Source: Callorhinus ursinus
Taxonomy: Eukaryota; Chordata; Mammalia; Carnivora; Otariidae
Direction of reading: 5' to 3'
DNA: 64,000 nt
NCBI RefSeq assembly: GCF_003265705.1
Contig: NW_020312968.1
Span: 10,520,548 to 10,584,547, forward strand
The notes under the pieces are model-generated. The model searched no databases. It was given only the letters and a program-made list of their open reading frames with translations, and was not told the origin of the DNA. The position numbers were made by a program, and so were the translations under genes. Within the stretch, counting starts at the first letter, position 1. The number at the start of each line of letters is the position of its first letter. Positions 24,063-36,114 of this stretch are shown here, piece after piece.

Positions 24063-27000
24063 ATGGCACTAAATTCATATCTTTCAATAGTTACCCTGAA
24101 TGTAAATGGGCTAAATGCCCCAATCAAAAGACACAGGCTATCAGATTGGATTAAAAAACAAGACCCATCGATATGCTGTCTGCAAGAGACTCATTTTAGA
24201 CCCAAAGACACCCCCAGATTGAAAGTGAGGGGGTGGAAAACGATTTACCATGCTAATGGACACCAAAAGAAAGCTGGGGAGGCAATTCTTATATCAGACA
24301 AATTAGATTTGAAAACAAAGACTGTAACAAGAGATGAAGAAGGACACTATATCCTACTTAAAGGGTCTATCCAACAAGAAGATCTAACAATTGTAAATAT
24401 CTATGCCCCTAACATGGGGGCAGCCAATTATATAAGGCAATTAATAACAAAAGCAAAGAAACACATTGACAACAATACAATAATAGTGGGGGACTTTAAT
24501 ACCCCCCGACTGAAATGGACAGATCATCTAAGCAAAAGATCAACAAGGAAATAAAGACTTTAAACAACACACTAGACCAGATGGACTACACAGACATATT
24601 CAGAACATTCCATCCCAAAGCAACGGAATACACATTCTTCTCTAGTGCCCATGGAACATTCTCCAGAATTGATCACATCCTAGGTCACAAATCAGGTCTC
24701 AACAAGTACCAAAAGATTGGGATCATTCCCTGCATATTTTCAGACCACAGTGCTTTGAAACTAGAACTCAGTCACAAGAGGAAAGTCGGAAAGAACTCAA
24801 ATACATGGAGGCTAAAGAGCATCCTACTAAAGAACGAATGGGTCAACTAGGAAATTAAAGAAGAATTAAAAAAACTTATGGAAACCAATGAAAATGAAAA
24901 CACAACTGTTCAAAATCTTTGGGATACAGCAAAGGCAGTCCTGAGAGGAAAGTATATAGGAATACAAGCCTTCCTGAGGAAACAAAGGTCTCAAATACAC
25001 AACCTAACCCTACACCTAAAGGAGCTGGAGAAAGAACAGCAAATAAAGCCTAAACCCAGCAGGAGAAGAGAAATCATAAAGATCAGAGCAGAAATCAATG
25101 AAATAGAAACTAAAAGAACATTACAACAGATCAACGAAACCAGGAACTGGTTCTTTGAAAGAATTAACAAGACTGATAAACCCCTGGCCAGACTGATCAA
25201 AAAAAAAAAAAAAAGAGAAATGACCCAAATTCACAAAATCATGAATGAAAGAGGAGAGATCACTACCAACACCAAAGAAATACAAACAATTATAAGAACA
25301 TATTATGAGCAACTCTATGCCAGCAAATTAGATAACCTGGAAGAAATGGGTGCATTCCTAGAGATGTATCAACTACCCAATTTGAACCAGGAAGAAATAG
25401 AAAACCTGAACAGACCTATAACCACTAAGGAAATTGAAGCAGTCATCAAAAATNNNNNNNNNNNNNNNNNNNNNNNNNNNNNNNNNNNNNNNNNNNNNNN
25501 NNNNNNNNNNNNNNNNNNNNNNNNNNNNNNNNNNNNNNNNNNNNNNNNNNNNNGGGTGCATTCCTAGAGATGTATCAACTACCCAAATTGAACCAGGAAG
25601 AAATAGAAAACCTGAACAGACCTATAACCACTAAGGAAATTGAAGCAGTCATCAAAAATCTCCCAACAAACAAAAGCCCAGGGCCAGATGGCTTCCCAGG
25701 GGAATTCTACCAAACATGTAAAGAAGAATTAATACCTATTCTCCTGAAACTGTTCCAAAAACTAGAAATGGAAGGAAAACTTCCAAACTCATTTTATGAG
25801 GCCACCATTACCTTGATCCCAAAACCAGACAAAGACCCCATCAGCAAGGAGAACAACAGACCAATATCCTTGATGAACATGGATGCAAAAATTCTCACCA
25901 AAATCCTAGCCAATAGGATCCAACAGTACATTAAAAGGATTATTCACCATGACCAAGTGGGATTTATTCCTGGGCTGCAAGGTTGGTTCAACATCTGCAA
26001 ATGAATCAACGTGATGCAACACATTAACAAAAGAAAGAACAAGAATCATACGATCCTCTCAATAGATGCAGAAAAAGCATTTGACAAAGTACAGCATCCT
26101 TCCTTGATCAAAACTCTTCAGAGTATAGGGATAGAGGGTACATACTTCAATATCAAAAAAGCCATCTATGAAAAACCTGCAGCGAATATCATTCTCAATA
26201 GGGAAAAGCTGAGAGCTTTCCCCCTAAGGTCAGGAATGCGGCAGGGATGTCCACTCTCACCACTGCTATTCAACATAGTATTAGAAGTCCTAGCCACAGC
26301 AATCAGACAACAAAAAGAAATCAAAGGCATCCAAATCGGCAAAGAGGAAGTCAAACTCTCACTCTTTGCACATGATATGATACTGTATGTGGAAAACGCA
26401 AAAGACTCCACCCCAAAACTGCTAGAACTCATACAGGAATTCAGTCAAGTAGCAGGCTATAAAATCAATGCACAGACATCAGTGGCATTCCTATACACCA
26501 ACAACAAGACAGAAGAGAGACAAATCAAGGAGTCGATCCCATTTACAATTGCACCCAAAACCGTAAGATACCTAGGAATAAATTTAACCAAAGAGGCAAA
26601 GGATCTGTACTCAGAAAACTATAAAATACTCATGAAAGAAATTGAAGAAGACACAAAGAAATGGAAAAACGTTCCCTGCTCATGGATTGGAAGAGCAAAC
26701 ATTGTGAAGATGTCAATGCTACCTAGAGCAATCTACACATTCAATGCAATCCCCATCAAAATACCATCCACTTTTTTCAAGGAAATGGAACAAATAATCC
26801 TAAAATTTGTATGGAACCAGAAGAGACCCGGAATAGCCAGAGGAATATTGAAAAAGAAAAGCAAAGCTGGCGGCATCACAATTCCGGACTTCCAGCTCTA
26901 TTACAAAGCTGTCATCATCAAGACAGTATGGTACTGGCACAAAAACAGACGCATAGATCAATGGAACAGAATCGAGAGCCCAGAAATGGACCCTCAACTC

Positions 27001-28087
27001 TACGGTCAACTCATCTTTGACAAAGCAGGAAAGAATGTCCAATGGCAAAAAGACAGTCTCTTCAACAAATGGTGTTGGGAAAATTGGACAGCCACATGCA
27101 GAAGAATGAAACTGGACCATTTCCTTACACCACACACAAAAATAGACTCCAAATGGTTGAAAGATGTAAATGTGAGACAGGAGTCCATCCAAATCCTAAA
27201 GGAGAACACAGGTAGCAACCTCTTCGACCTCAGCCACAGCAACTTCTTCCTAGAAACATCGCCAAAGGCAAGGGAAGCAAGGACAAAAATGAACTATTGG
27301 GATTTCATCAAGATAAAAAGCTTTTGCACAGCAAAAGAAACAGTCCACAAAACCAAAAGACAACCGACAGAATGGGAGAAAATATTTGCAAATGACATAT
27401 CAGATAAAGGGCTAGTATCCAAAATCTATGAAAGAATTTATCAAACTCAAAACCCAAAGAACAAATAATCCAATCAAGAAATGGGCAGAAGACACGAACA
27501 GACATTTTTCCAAAGAAGACATCCAATGGCCAACAGACACATGAAAAGGTGCTCAACATCGCTTGGCATCAGGGAAATCCAAATCAAAACCTCAATGAGA
27601 TACCACCTCACAGCAGTCAGAATAGCTAAAATTAACAAGTCAGGAAATGACAGATGCTGGCGGGGATGTGGAGAAAGGGGAACCCTCCTACACTGTTGGT
27701 GGGAATGCAAGCTGGTGCAACCCCTCTGGAAAACAGTGTGGGGGGTTCCTCAAACAGTTGAAAATAGAGCTACCCTACAATCCAGCAATTGCACTACTGG
27801 GTATTCACCCCAAAGTTACAAATGTAGGGATCCGAAGGGGTACGTGCACCCCAATGTTTACAGCAGCAATGTCCACAACAGCCAAACTGTGGAAAGAGCC
27901 AAGATGTCCATCGACAGATGAATGGGTAAAGGAGATGTGGTATATATACACAATGGAATATTATGCAGCCATCAAAAGGAATGAGATCTTGCCTTTTGCA
28001 ATGACATGGATGGAACTGGAGGGTGTTATGCTGAGCGAAATAAGTCCATCAGAGAAAGACATGTATCCTATGACCTCACTGATATGA
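24063..28087 (+). pseudogene. L1 ORF2 remnant (endonuclease/reverse transcriptase)
   Basis: ORF2p nicks target DNA and reverse-transcribes L1 RNA. The ATG at 24063 starts the endonuclease domain: NVNGLNAPIKRHR, then ICCLQETHF with the metal-binding Glu, then IVGDFN. A frameshift near 24505-24516 follows, then FSDHSALKLEL and a TAG at 24848-24850 (probably from CAG). After the N gap come the RT segments [26 protein letters not shown] and [15 protein letters not shown]. The catalytic FADD is FAHD here (26365-26376). A TGA at 26002-26004 interrupts it, and the frame from 26011 runs 485 codons to a TAA at 27466-27468. The C-terminal [22 protein letters not shown] segment and the end near MTSLI at 28087 lie in shifted frames. 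Removing the 100 N and one 106-bp duplicate leaves 3819 bp (1273 codons), the normal ORF2 size. Confidence 0.93.
25454..25553. other. Assembly gap (100 N) with duplicated flanks
   Basis: Exactly 100 N. The 106 bases on each side (25348-25453 and 25554-25659) are identical except one T/A difference. ORF2 returns to normal length if one copy and the gap are dropped, so the duplication is probably not biological. Confidence 0.95.
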
Positions 28088-28275
28088 GGAATTCTTAATC
28101 TCAGGAAACAAACTGAGGGTTGCTGGAGTGGTGGGGGGTGGGAGGGATGGGGTGGCTGGGTGATAGACATTGGGGAGGGTATGTGCTATGGTGAGCGCTG
28201 TGAATTGTGCAAGACTGTTGAATCACAGATCTGTACTTCTGAAACAAATAATGCAATATATGTTAAAAAAAAAAA
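28088..28275 (+). repeat. L1 3'UTR, type A, with poly-A
   Basis: It starts after the ORF2 end with ATATGAGGAATTCTTAATC, has a G-rich tract (GGTGGGGGGTGGGAGGGATG, near 28130) and closes in AATGCAATATATGTT plus A11. The same type follows the SINE at 51751. Confidence 0.88.
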
Positions 28276-28557
28276 GAAGAAGAAGAAGATAGCAGGAGGG
28301 GAAGAATGAAGGGGAGTAAGTCGGAGGGGGAGACGAACCATGAGAGATGATGGACTCTGAAAAACAAACTGAGGGTTCTAGAGGGGAGGGTGGTGGGGAG
28401 ATGGGTTAGCCTGGTGATGGGTATTAAAGAGGGCACATTCTGCGTGGAGCACTGGGTGTTATGCACAAACAATCATGGAACACTACATCCAAAACTAACG
28501 ATGTAATGTATGGTGATTAACATAATAATAAAAAAGAAAAAAATTAACAAAAAAACA
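28276..28557 (+). repeat. Extra L1 3'UTR, type B, appended
   Basis: After a GAA run, the reading AGACGAACCATGAGAGATG, AAACTGAGGGTTCTAGAGGG and TGATGGGTATTAAAGAGGGC is a second L1 3'UTR. It is like 6640-6878 and 56053-56273 and unlike the type A 3'UTR directly before it. It lies inside the L1's target duplication. Confidence 0.9.
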
Positions 28558-28573
28558 AAGGGGTATCAACCAG

Positions 28574-29690
28574 TTATAAAGTAAGATCTGTTGTGTCCCA
28601 ATCAGAAAAAAAAACTATTAAGGAAGGGTGAGAATAGGAGAAATTATTAAGCAATTACTTTTGGAGCTCCCCTTCTGCATTTCCGTTTAGGCTGTGGATA
28701 TCTATAAGAGAATGTCACTCCTGCCCCACTAATAAGAAAAGGCCAGGAACCTACAAAATCATAACTTTTCTTGAACTCATTAGAAATATGAGGTCATAAG
28801 GCAATAAAGTAAGCGATTCCCAAAAGGTGACAAGCCCCTTCAAGAAGAAACAGGACACAAAACCATCTCTCCTTTGGCAGATCACAGAAAAAAGAGAATG
28901 CTTCTATAAAAGTTAAAAATAAGAAGTCACTGAAGAGTTTCAAAAATGCTTAAAGGCCAAGAAGAGCCTATCATGTTGGTTTAAAATTGCTAGGAGTCCC
29001 AGATACAAGGGACACATTTCCAAGTTATTTCCCACAAACCTTCACTGGGTGCTCACAAAAAAGACGGGAGACAGAGAAGCAGACCTAATAATGTTGGCAT
29101 GCGGCTGAGACATAAGCATGAAGCCCTTCCAGGTCTCCAAACCTTTTTTTAATAGGAAACAAAAGGCTTAAACTTTTGGATATATGAGTTGCAAACTTTC
29201 TCATCCCAAGAACCCATGCAAAAATCCACTGTTACTGGAATAGGGATTGAAGTGAAAACCCTCTGCCCTTGGGAGAAAGGGTAGGGAAACTTTTTGGACC
29301 CAGCATCTTACTCCAATACTAAGCAGAGATCTGCTGCCACTAGAGAAGGGTCAAGCACCTGACAACAGAGGTCTATCTTGCATCACAGACATGCGGGCAC
29401 TGTTGAAAGCTGCAAATGAAACAGAAACACTGAAAAATGTCCTCCAGCACCCCATCTTTCCTTTCGGCACACAGTAAAAATATTCCACTTCTGGAAGAAT
29501 TTGAACGCTATGCAACACTAAAAATTAAAATAGAAACAATAAAATCCAAACCCAGCTCAACTCCTGATTAGATTAATTTAACCTTGCATAGTAATGGCCT
29601 GAAAAAAGAAGAGGTATGCCCATTTCTGTGTATAAATATTTTTTACTTGAAAAAAAATAAAAAACAAATATTGTTTACCTGAGTCTCTAT
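28574..29690. other. Unassigned intronic sequence
   Basis: A-rich sequence with no recognisable exon. Part may be the 5' end of the HAL1-like element that becomes recognisable after 29700, but I cannot show it. Confidence 0.5.
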
Positions 29691-29699
29691 TGTTCTTAT

Positions 29700-30985
29700 A
29701 TACATTCTGTCCAGTATTCAGTGATAAATTATGAGATACACAAAAAGCAAGAAAGACTAAACCATTGCTTTATTTCTCGATAAAGAGACACCGGGTTCAG
29801 AGAGAAATCAGATATTAGAAATAACAAACAGGGAGTTTGGAATAACTATATTTGATATGTAAAATGATCTAATGGAAAAGGTAAGCAACATATTAAACAG
29901 ATGGGGAATTTTCTCACCAAGATGAAAATTATAGAGTCAGAGAGAAATGCTGGAAATAAAAAACAATATCAGGGATGAAGAATTCCTTCACTAGGCTCAT
30001 CAGAAGACTGGACACAGCTAAGGAAAGAATCAATGACTAAAAGATAATGACAATAGAAACTACCTAAACTGAAACACAAAAGAAAAAAAACAAAGCAAAA
30101 CCAAACAGTATGTGTAAAGAGCTCTGAGACAACATATGGTCACAAATCATCTAACACATGTGTAATCAGAATCTCAGAAGAAGAGAGAAAGAATTGGGAA
30201 GGAGAAATATTTAAAAAGATAATGACGGAGAATTTTTTTTTTTAAGATTTTATTTATTTATTTGAGAGAGAGAGAATGAGAGATAGAGAGCACGAGAGGG
30301 AAGAGGGTCAGAGGGAGAAGCAGACTCCCCGCCGAGCGGGGAGCCCGATGCGGGACTCGATCCCGGGACTCCAGGATCATGACCTGAGACGAAGGCAGTC
30401 GCTTAACCAACTGAGCCACTCAGGCGCCCCATGACGGAGAATTTTCTAAAATTAATGAAAGACAATAAGCAATAGATCCAAGAATCCCTCAAACCCCAAG
30501 CAAGGTTAAAAAAAATACCTAGATATATTATAGTTGAACTATTGAAAACAAAACATAAAAAGAAAATATTGAGGGCAGCCAGAGGTAGGGGTTGGGAAGA
30601 GTTTAAACATAGAGCAACAGAGACAAGAACTGAAGCACCCTTCTTGGAAAGTATGCAAAGCCAGAAGACAATGAAGTAACATCTTCAAAATACTGAAAAA
30701 AAAGAAATGAATTTTTAACATCTTAGATGTGATAGTAGTACTGTGGTATTACATATTTTTTCTCAACAGCCTTTATACTTAAAGATTCACACTAGGGATT
30801 GTTCCACACTAATCGGAGAGAAGAGCTCACCTCGTAGATGAAGGTAGAGATAAAGCAAGATTGACCATTAGGTGACGATGATTGAAACTAGGCGATAAGC
30901 AGGTGGGAATTCAATGATATTCTCTCTACTCTCATACAATTTTTTGAATTGCCATAATAGAAAATTTTGTAAAGAAATGGAAATT
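29700..30985 (+). repeat. HAL1/old L1 ORF1-type relic
   Basis: GAATCTCAGAAGAAGAGAGAA, then AGATAATGACGGAGAATTTT, AGATCCAAGAATCCCTCAAACC and AAAATATTGAGGGCAGCCAG is a decayed ORF1 C-terminal region as in half-L1 (HAL1) elements. The tail GAATTGCCATAATAGAAAATT fits its 3' end. A SINE at 30237 splits it. Confidence 0.7.
30237..30430 (-). mobile_element. CAN-SINE (SINEC)
   Basis: Antisense copy from TTTTTTTAAGATTTTATTTA to GCCACTCAGGCGCCCC. A perfect 15-bp duplication, ATGACGGAGAATTTT, flanks it at 30222-30236 and 30431-30445. Confidence 0.96.
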
Positions 30986-31497
30986 TTAAAATATTTTTTA
31001 TTTGAGTACAGTTGACACACAATGCTACATTAGTTTCAGGTATACACATAGTGATTCAACTTCTCTATACGTTATGCTATGCTCACCACAAGGGTAGACA
31101 GAATCTATCACCATACAACACCATCACAATACTACTGACTATATTTCCTATGCCGTGCCTTTCATTTCCATGACTTATTCATTCTATAACTGGAAGCCTG
31201 AATCCTCCACTCCCCTTCACTTACTTTGCCCATCCCTCTACATCCCCTTCCCCTCTGGCAACCACCAGTTTTTTCTTTGTATTTAAGAGTCTAGTTTTTT
31301 TGTCTCTTTTTTTCTTTATTCATTTGTTTTGATTCTTAAATTCCACATATGAGTGAAATTATACAGTACTCTGGGTCCATCCATGTTGCAAGATGGCAAG
31401 ATCTCATTCTTTTTATGGCTTAGTAATATTCCACTGTGTGTGTATATATGTATATTCCACATTTTCTTTACCCATTCATCTATGGATAGACACTTGG
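30986..31497 (-). mobile_element. 5'-truncated L1 3' end
   Basis: Plus-strand landmarks are TTATTTGAGTACAGTTGACAC, TTAGTTTCAGGTATACACAT, CCACATATGAGTGAAATTAT and CATTCATCTATGGATAGACAC. These are the reverse complement of the L1MA-type 3'UTR and end of ORF2. It abuts another antisense L1 piece that starts again in the same L1 region. Confidence 0.85.
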
Positions 31498-31549
31498 TGA
31501 TTTTGCTTTTTGTTTTTTTGTTCATTTGTTTTGTTTTTTAGATTCCACA

Positions 31550-31580
31550 CTTGATCTTAGCCAAAAGGCCAAGAAACGAT
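31550..31580 (-). ncRNA. 3'-truncated U2 snRNA retrocopy
   Basis: On the minus strand, 31580 to 31550 reads ATCGTTTCTTGGCCTTTTGG followed by CTAAGATCAAG. These are the first 31 nucleotides of U2 snRNA with two C-to-T changes (the match can be extended to 34 nt if the flanking TGT is counted). The direct repeats TTTTAGATTCCACA (31536-31549) and TTTTACATTCCACA (31585-31598) flank it, and removing the insert restores a continuous L1. It is a dead fragment, not an snRNA gene: the Sm site and promoter elements are missing. Confidence 0.85.
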
Positions 31581-31722
31581 TGTGTTTTACATTCCACATA
31601 TGAATGAAATCATATAGTATTTATGTTTCTCAGACTGACATTTCACTTGGCATAATGCTCTCTCAGTCTATCCATGCTGTTGCAAATGGAACAATCTCAT
31701 CCTTTTTATGGCTAATATTCCA

Positions 31723-31723
<1 letters not shown>

Positions 31724-31766
<43 letters not shown>
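31724..31766 (+). repeat. (CA)n microsatellite
   Basis: About 21 CA units inside antisense L1, at the place where L1 often carries a short TG/CA-prone segment. Confidence 0.95.
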
Positions 31767-31769
<3 letters not shown>

Positions 31770-31907
31770 TCTTCCTTATCCATTCATCTGTCAATGGACA
31801 CTTAGGTTGCTTCCATATCTTGGCTATTGTAAATAATGCTGCAATGAACATAGAGGTGCATATATCTTTTCAAATTAGTGTTTTCATCTTCTTAGGGTAA
31901 ATACCCA

Positions 31908-32570
<663 letters not shown>

Positions 32571-32727
32571 ATTTAAAAAAAAAAAGAGAGAAAAACATGG
32601 CCAGAAGATATGAGTGTATCATTGCACATATCCCATTAGGTTTCTCTGATTTTTTTTCCTCTAATTATCTCTCCCCATACATAGCCTTTGGTTCACAGTG
32701 GGGTCACAGGTCTCCAAACTGGGGTCA

Positions 32728-32913
<186 letters not shown>

Positions 32914-33229
32914 TCAAGGCAACAGTCAATTCATATATCTCTTCTCCTTTCTTTTCTCAGCACAGAAGTAAGTCTTTAGAATTTATTAATTCTATAACTA
33001 GATTTCAGAACATTCTGGACAGTGTTGACATTTTTCAGGATGTTAAAAGCCATAAGGTAGAAAATGATAAATAATCTATTCCAGTGGTTCTCAGTTTTGC
33101 TTTCCCCATAATATATAAAATATTGAATTAATGTAGAGGATATTCTCACATTTATGTTTCCCTTCTATAAATGTTCCTTTATCTTCACGGTAAGATCCCA
33201 CTTGGGGATCTCAGAATCTAAATTAAGAG

Positions 33230-33340
33230 GGAGTTTGGGTCTAAGCACGTTGGAATATTGTTTGACAATATCTACTAAAGATGAATATACACATATCCTA
33301 TGACCCAGCAATTCAACTCCCAGAAATTACTAATGACATG
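33230..33340 (+). repeat. Old L1/HAL1 fragment
   Basis: ATCCTATGACCCAGCAATTC, AACTCCCAGAAATTAC reads as the L1 CCCAGCAAT-CACT segment. It resumes at about 33835. Confidence 0.65.
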
Positions 33341-33832
33341 TAGTGGACACTGTGGTGTACAGCTCTGCTTCACTGCCCCCCCCCCACCACACACACAAGG
33401 ACTTTTAGGATTGGAAAACTCCTTCTACCAGCTCCTAGAAATGTTGATGGCTAACAGCTCACAGACATGGTCTCCACTCTCTGCCAAAGACAGATGTCAC
33501 ACTCAAAATCATGCTCCCTTTCCTGGGTCAATCCACATCCAATGGCTGGTAAATGGGGATGTATAAAGGTCTAGCCTCCTTGCACCTGTTTGGCACAACT
33601 CTGTGGGACCATTTCAGCTCTAGAGCTCCCCATAAGTTGGCTGAGGCCTTTGCCAAGACTGCACCGCAGTCCAGCTTCTCTCTTGGGGTCCTATTCCCCT
33701 TCCGCGCTCCCCCATAGGTACTGATCTTAAAGACAACTTTGGTCCTGACGGCAGAAAGGAATAAACTTCTTGCAAGCAAATCTCTCTCAGGGCTACTACC
33801 TGGGGAACCCAGTGTGTGACATTACTCAACAG
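33341..33832. other. Unclassified insert inside an old L1
   Basis: The L1/HAL1 reading stops at about 33340 and resumes at about 33835. The 490 bp between begins TGTAGTGGACACTG and ends near GGGGAACCCAGTGTG, which could be a solo LTR, but I could not confirm a target duplication or a family. A C-run lies at 33378-33387. Confidence 0.35.
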
Positions 33833-33834
33833 AA

Positions 33835-34100
33835 TATATACACAAGATTTTACAAAAATGATCACAGAATCACAGTTCGTAAGAACCGAACAAACCAAAT
33901 GTCCATTGAGTAGGATGGACAGATGATTTGTGATATATAATGCACTACCATAAATTTCATGGAACAAACTTGCTACATGCAACAACTTGGATGAATCTCA
34001 CAAACATTATGTTAAGTAAAAGAAACTGGGAACAAGAAAATATACACTGTATTGTTCCACATAGATAAACTTCAAGAACAGCTAAAACTAATTGGTGCTG
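33835..34100 (+). repeat. Old L1/HAL1 fragment, continued
   Basis: CAAATGTCCATTGAGTAGGA, AACTTGGATGAATCTCACAA and AAGTAAAAGAAACTGGGAAC follow the L1 3' reading seen at 33230. Confidence 0.65.
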
Positions 34101-34104
34101 TCAC

Positions 34105-34225
34105 AATTCAGGCTCAGGGGATCAGAGAGGTCAAGTGTTTTGTTTAAGGTTTCACAGAGGTAAGAGGCAAAGCTAGAATTTGGACCCAAGTCTGCCTAAT
34201 TTCTGCTCATGTTCCATTCCACCAT
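34105..34225 (-). repeat. MIR SINE fragment
   Basis: GATCAGAGAGGTCAAGTG, then GGTTTCACAGAGGTAAGAGG and GAATTTGGACCCAAGTCTG match MIR reverse complement. Confidence 0.75.
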
Positions 34226-35579
34226 ATTATGTTGTCTTCCCACATGTTCTAAGAGATATGTAGAACTCAGATTATGTTGGGGAATGATCTGCTACTGTAC
34301 CATTGACCTAAAGAGTTTCAGCTTTCCCACATGCAAGCAACCAAAAAGCAAAAACATCAAATGTCTGCCACCAGCAAGATTTAGTTTTTCAAAGGCTGTA
34401 AGTGCAGGAGGTAGCCAGAGAAAGGAACCAGTGAGGGTATCTTGGTGAAGAAGAGGAAGAAAGGTGCACAGAGGACAAAAGACACAATGTAATAATGATT
34501 TCTTTAGGTTTGTTTTGTGGCCAGCTAAAGAAAAAAAATATCTAGAAACTCTTGCTACAGGAAAGTGAACACCTTCCCTTCCATAATATCTAAATATAAC
34601 TGGATGTGTTCAGGATCTTGAAAAATTGTGTGCTAAATCTCTTTCGAGTTCGCTTTGAAACGAAGCACTTTTTAGATGTTCGGGTATTACATCAAAGGTT
34701 CTGTTGTTGTTGTTGTTTTAATGGGCTAAGAAAGATAGACAATCATACTTCTAGCCTGGTAGGAACAATGAAGTAAATCCTCCCCGAACTGTAGATCAAA
34801 GGTAAATTTTCATAGCCATTAATGTCATAGTCAGAAGCTGAAGGAAGGAGGAATAATTCACACAAAAGCTTCCCAGAGTCAGCACATAGAAAGCCTAGGT
34901 CAAAATTAATGTAGCAAATATGAAAGCATATGATTACCAAATAGAATGTGCAACATGGAGTAGATGTAAGGGTGAGAAAAAGGGTAGAGAGTCTGGGGAC
35001 ATATATTTTTTTCTAGCTAAAGCGTTCTTGTAGGTTCAAAGCCAAGTTGGCAGATCTGAAGGGAGGAGAAAGGATTTCCCTTGCTCCCACCCTTCCCAAT
35101 TAATCACTGTCTGGAGGTCACCAGGCTGAGGGCTGAGGCTGGATTTTAAAGGACCGGATACTTCTATAACTAAGCCACGGTTGTAGCTACACAAGCTAGG
35201 ATAACAATGTGGGTAATTAAATTCTGGGATCCTGAGCATGAGCTGATTGTGCTCATGTGTAGAGTCAGAAAGGAATTCCCCTCCCGCCCTCCCTCTACTG
35301 AACCTGGGATCCATCCCCAACACTGCATTCAGCAGATATCATGCTCTAGGCTGGTTTTTGGCAGGAGACCCCTGGAGATTTTCTGAAAACTTAAAATGAA
35401 GCTGCTCATGCTGAGGGTCATCACCCTTCTTGACTGCTGCCACCATGTGTTGGAGACAAACATAAGAACTCACTTCCTAGGAAAGACCAGAGTATGAAGA
35501 AAAAGAAAGAAAATCAGTCTCGACCACAATTTTCCTGCAAGCGGGAGTTGAGTTCTGGTAATTAAAAAAAATAAAAACA

Positions 35580-35793
35580 GGGGCACCTCGGTGGTGCAGT
35601 CAGTTAAGTCTTTGACTCTTGGTTCCAGCTCAGGTCGTGATCTCAGGGTCCTGAGATTGAGCCCTGTGTAGGGCTCCACACCCAGCATGGAGTCTGCTTA
35701 AGATTCTCTCTCCCTTTCTCTCTGCCCCCTCCCTCCTCGTGCTCTCTCTCTGTCTCAAATAAGTAAACCTTTAAACAAACAAACAAACAAAAA
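35580..35793 (+). mobile_element. CAN-SINE, older subfamily
   Basis: GGGGCACCTCGGTGGTGCAG to a tail with (AAAC)n. It has the TTTGACTCTTGGTTCCAGC variant of the older SINEC type. Its duplication is not clear. Confidence 0.9.
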
Positions 35794-36114
35794 GAACCAT
35801 GGTGGATGCAAACTGCTCAGTGTGATTTTTAAACTTCTAAAACTGTGGCTCTGGGTTGGAAACAGCTTCAACTTATCTTTCCAACAGTTTCTCTCATGAA
35901 AGTCACTACAAACTCCTAATAACTGGATAATCTCTTATTTTTCAAATTTGCTCTTTCATTTTTGCTATTGTTGGCTACTCCTTAGTCCTTCTTCATGCTT
36001 TCCATTTTACCTGGATTAATCCTTTCCAATCTCTGTCAAAATCCTTCACGTTGCTTCAAGACCTATCTTAAGTGCCCTGCCACTGTGAAGACGGTGGCAA
36101 AGGCTGCTAGGTGA

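Larger units (their letters stand above)
21267..28557 (+). mobile_element. Full-length L1 with two successive 3'UTRs
   Basis: The insertion has a 5'UTR of about 1.8 kb, ORF1 and ORF2 remnants, a first 3'UTR with poly-A (28088-28275), a GAA run, and a second, different L1 3'UTR with its own A-rich end (28290-28557). A 16-bp target-site duplication (AAGAGGTATCAACCAG against AAGGGGTATCAACCAG) flanks the whole at 21251-21266 and 28558-28573, so it is one retrotransposition event. ORF1 and ORF2 both carry stops and frameshifts, so it cannot move now. The 100-N gap at 25454 is inside ORF2. Confidence 0.94.
31498..31907 (-). mobile_element. L1 3' segment of a twin-primed insertion
   Basis: Plus-strand landmarks are AATGAAATCATATAGTATTT, ATCCATGCTGTTGCAAATGG, GTCAATGGACACTTAGGTTG and TCTTCTTAGGGTAAATACCC, all L1 in reverse. 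At about 31907 the orientation flips to plus. It contains a (CA)n run and a U2 snRNA fragment. Confidence 0.85.

Noticed and set aside
31550..31580. Functional U2 snRNA gene
   Set aside because: Only the first 31 nt are present; the Sm site, 3' stem-loops and promoter elements are missing.
31724..31766. CRISPR-like or regulatory tandem repeat
   Set aside because: It is a plain CA microsatellite in L1; no CRISPR repeat-spacer pattern exists anywhere in this mammalian window.
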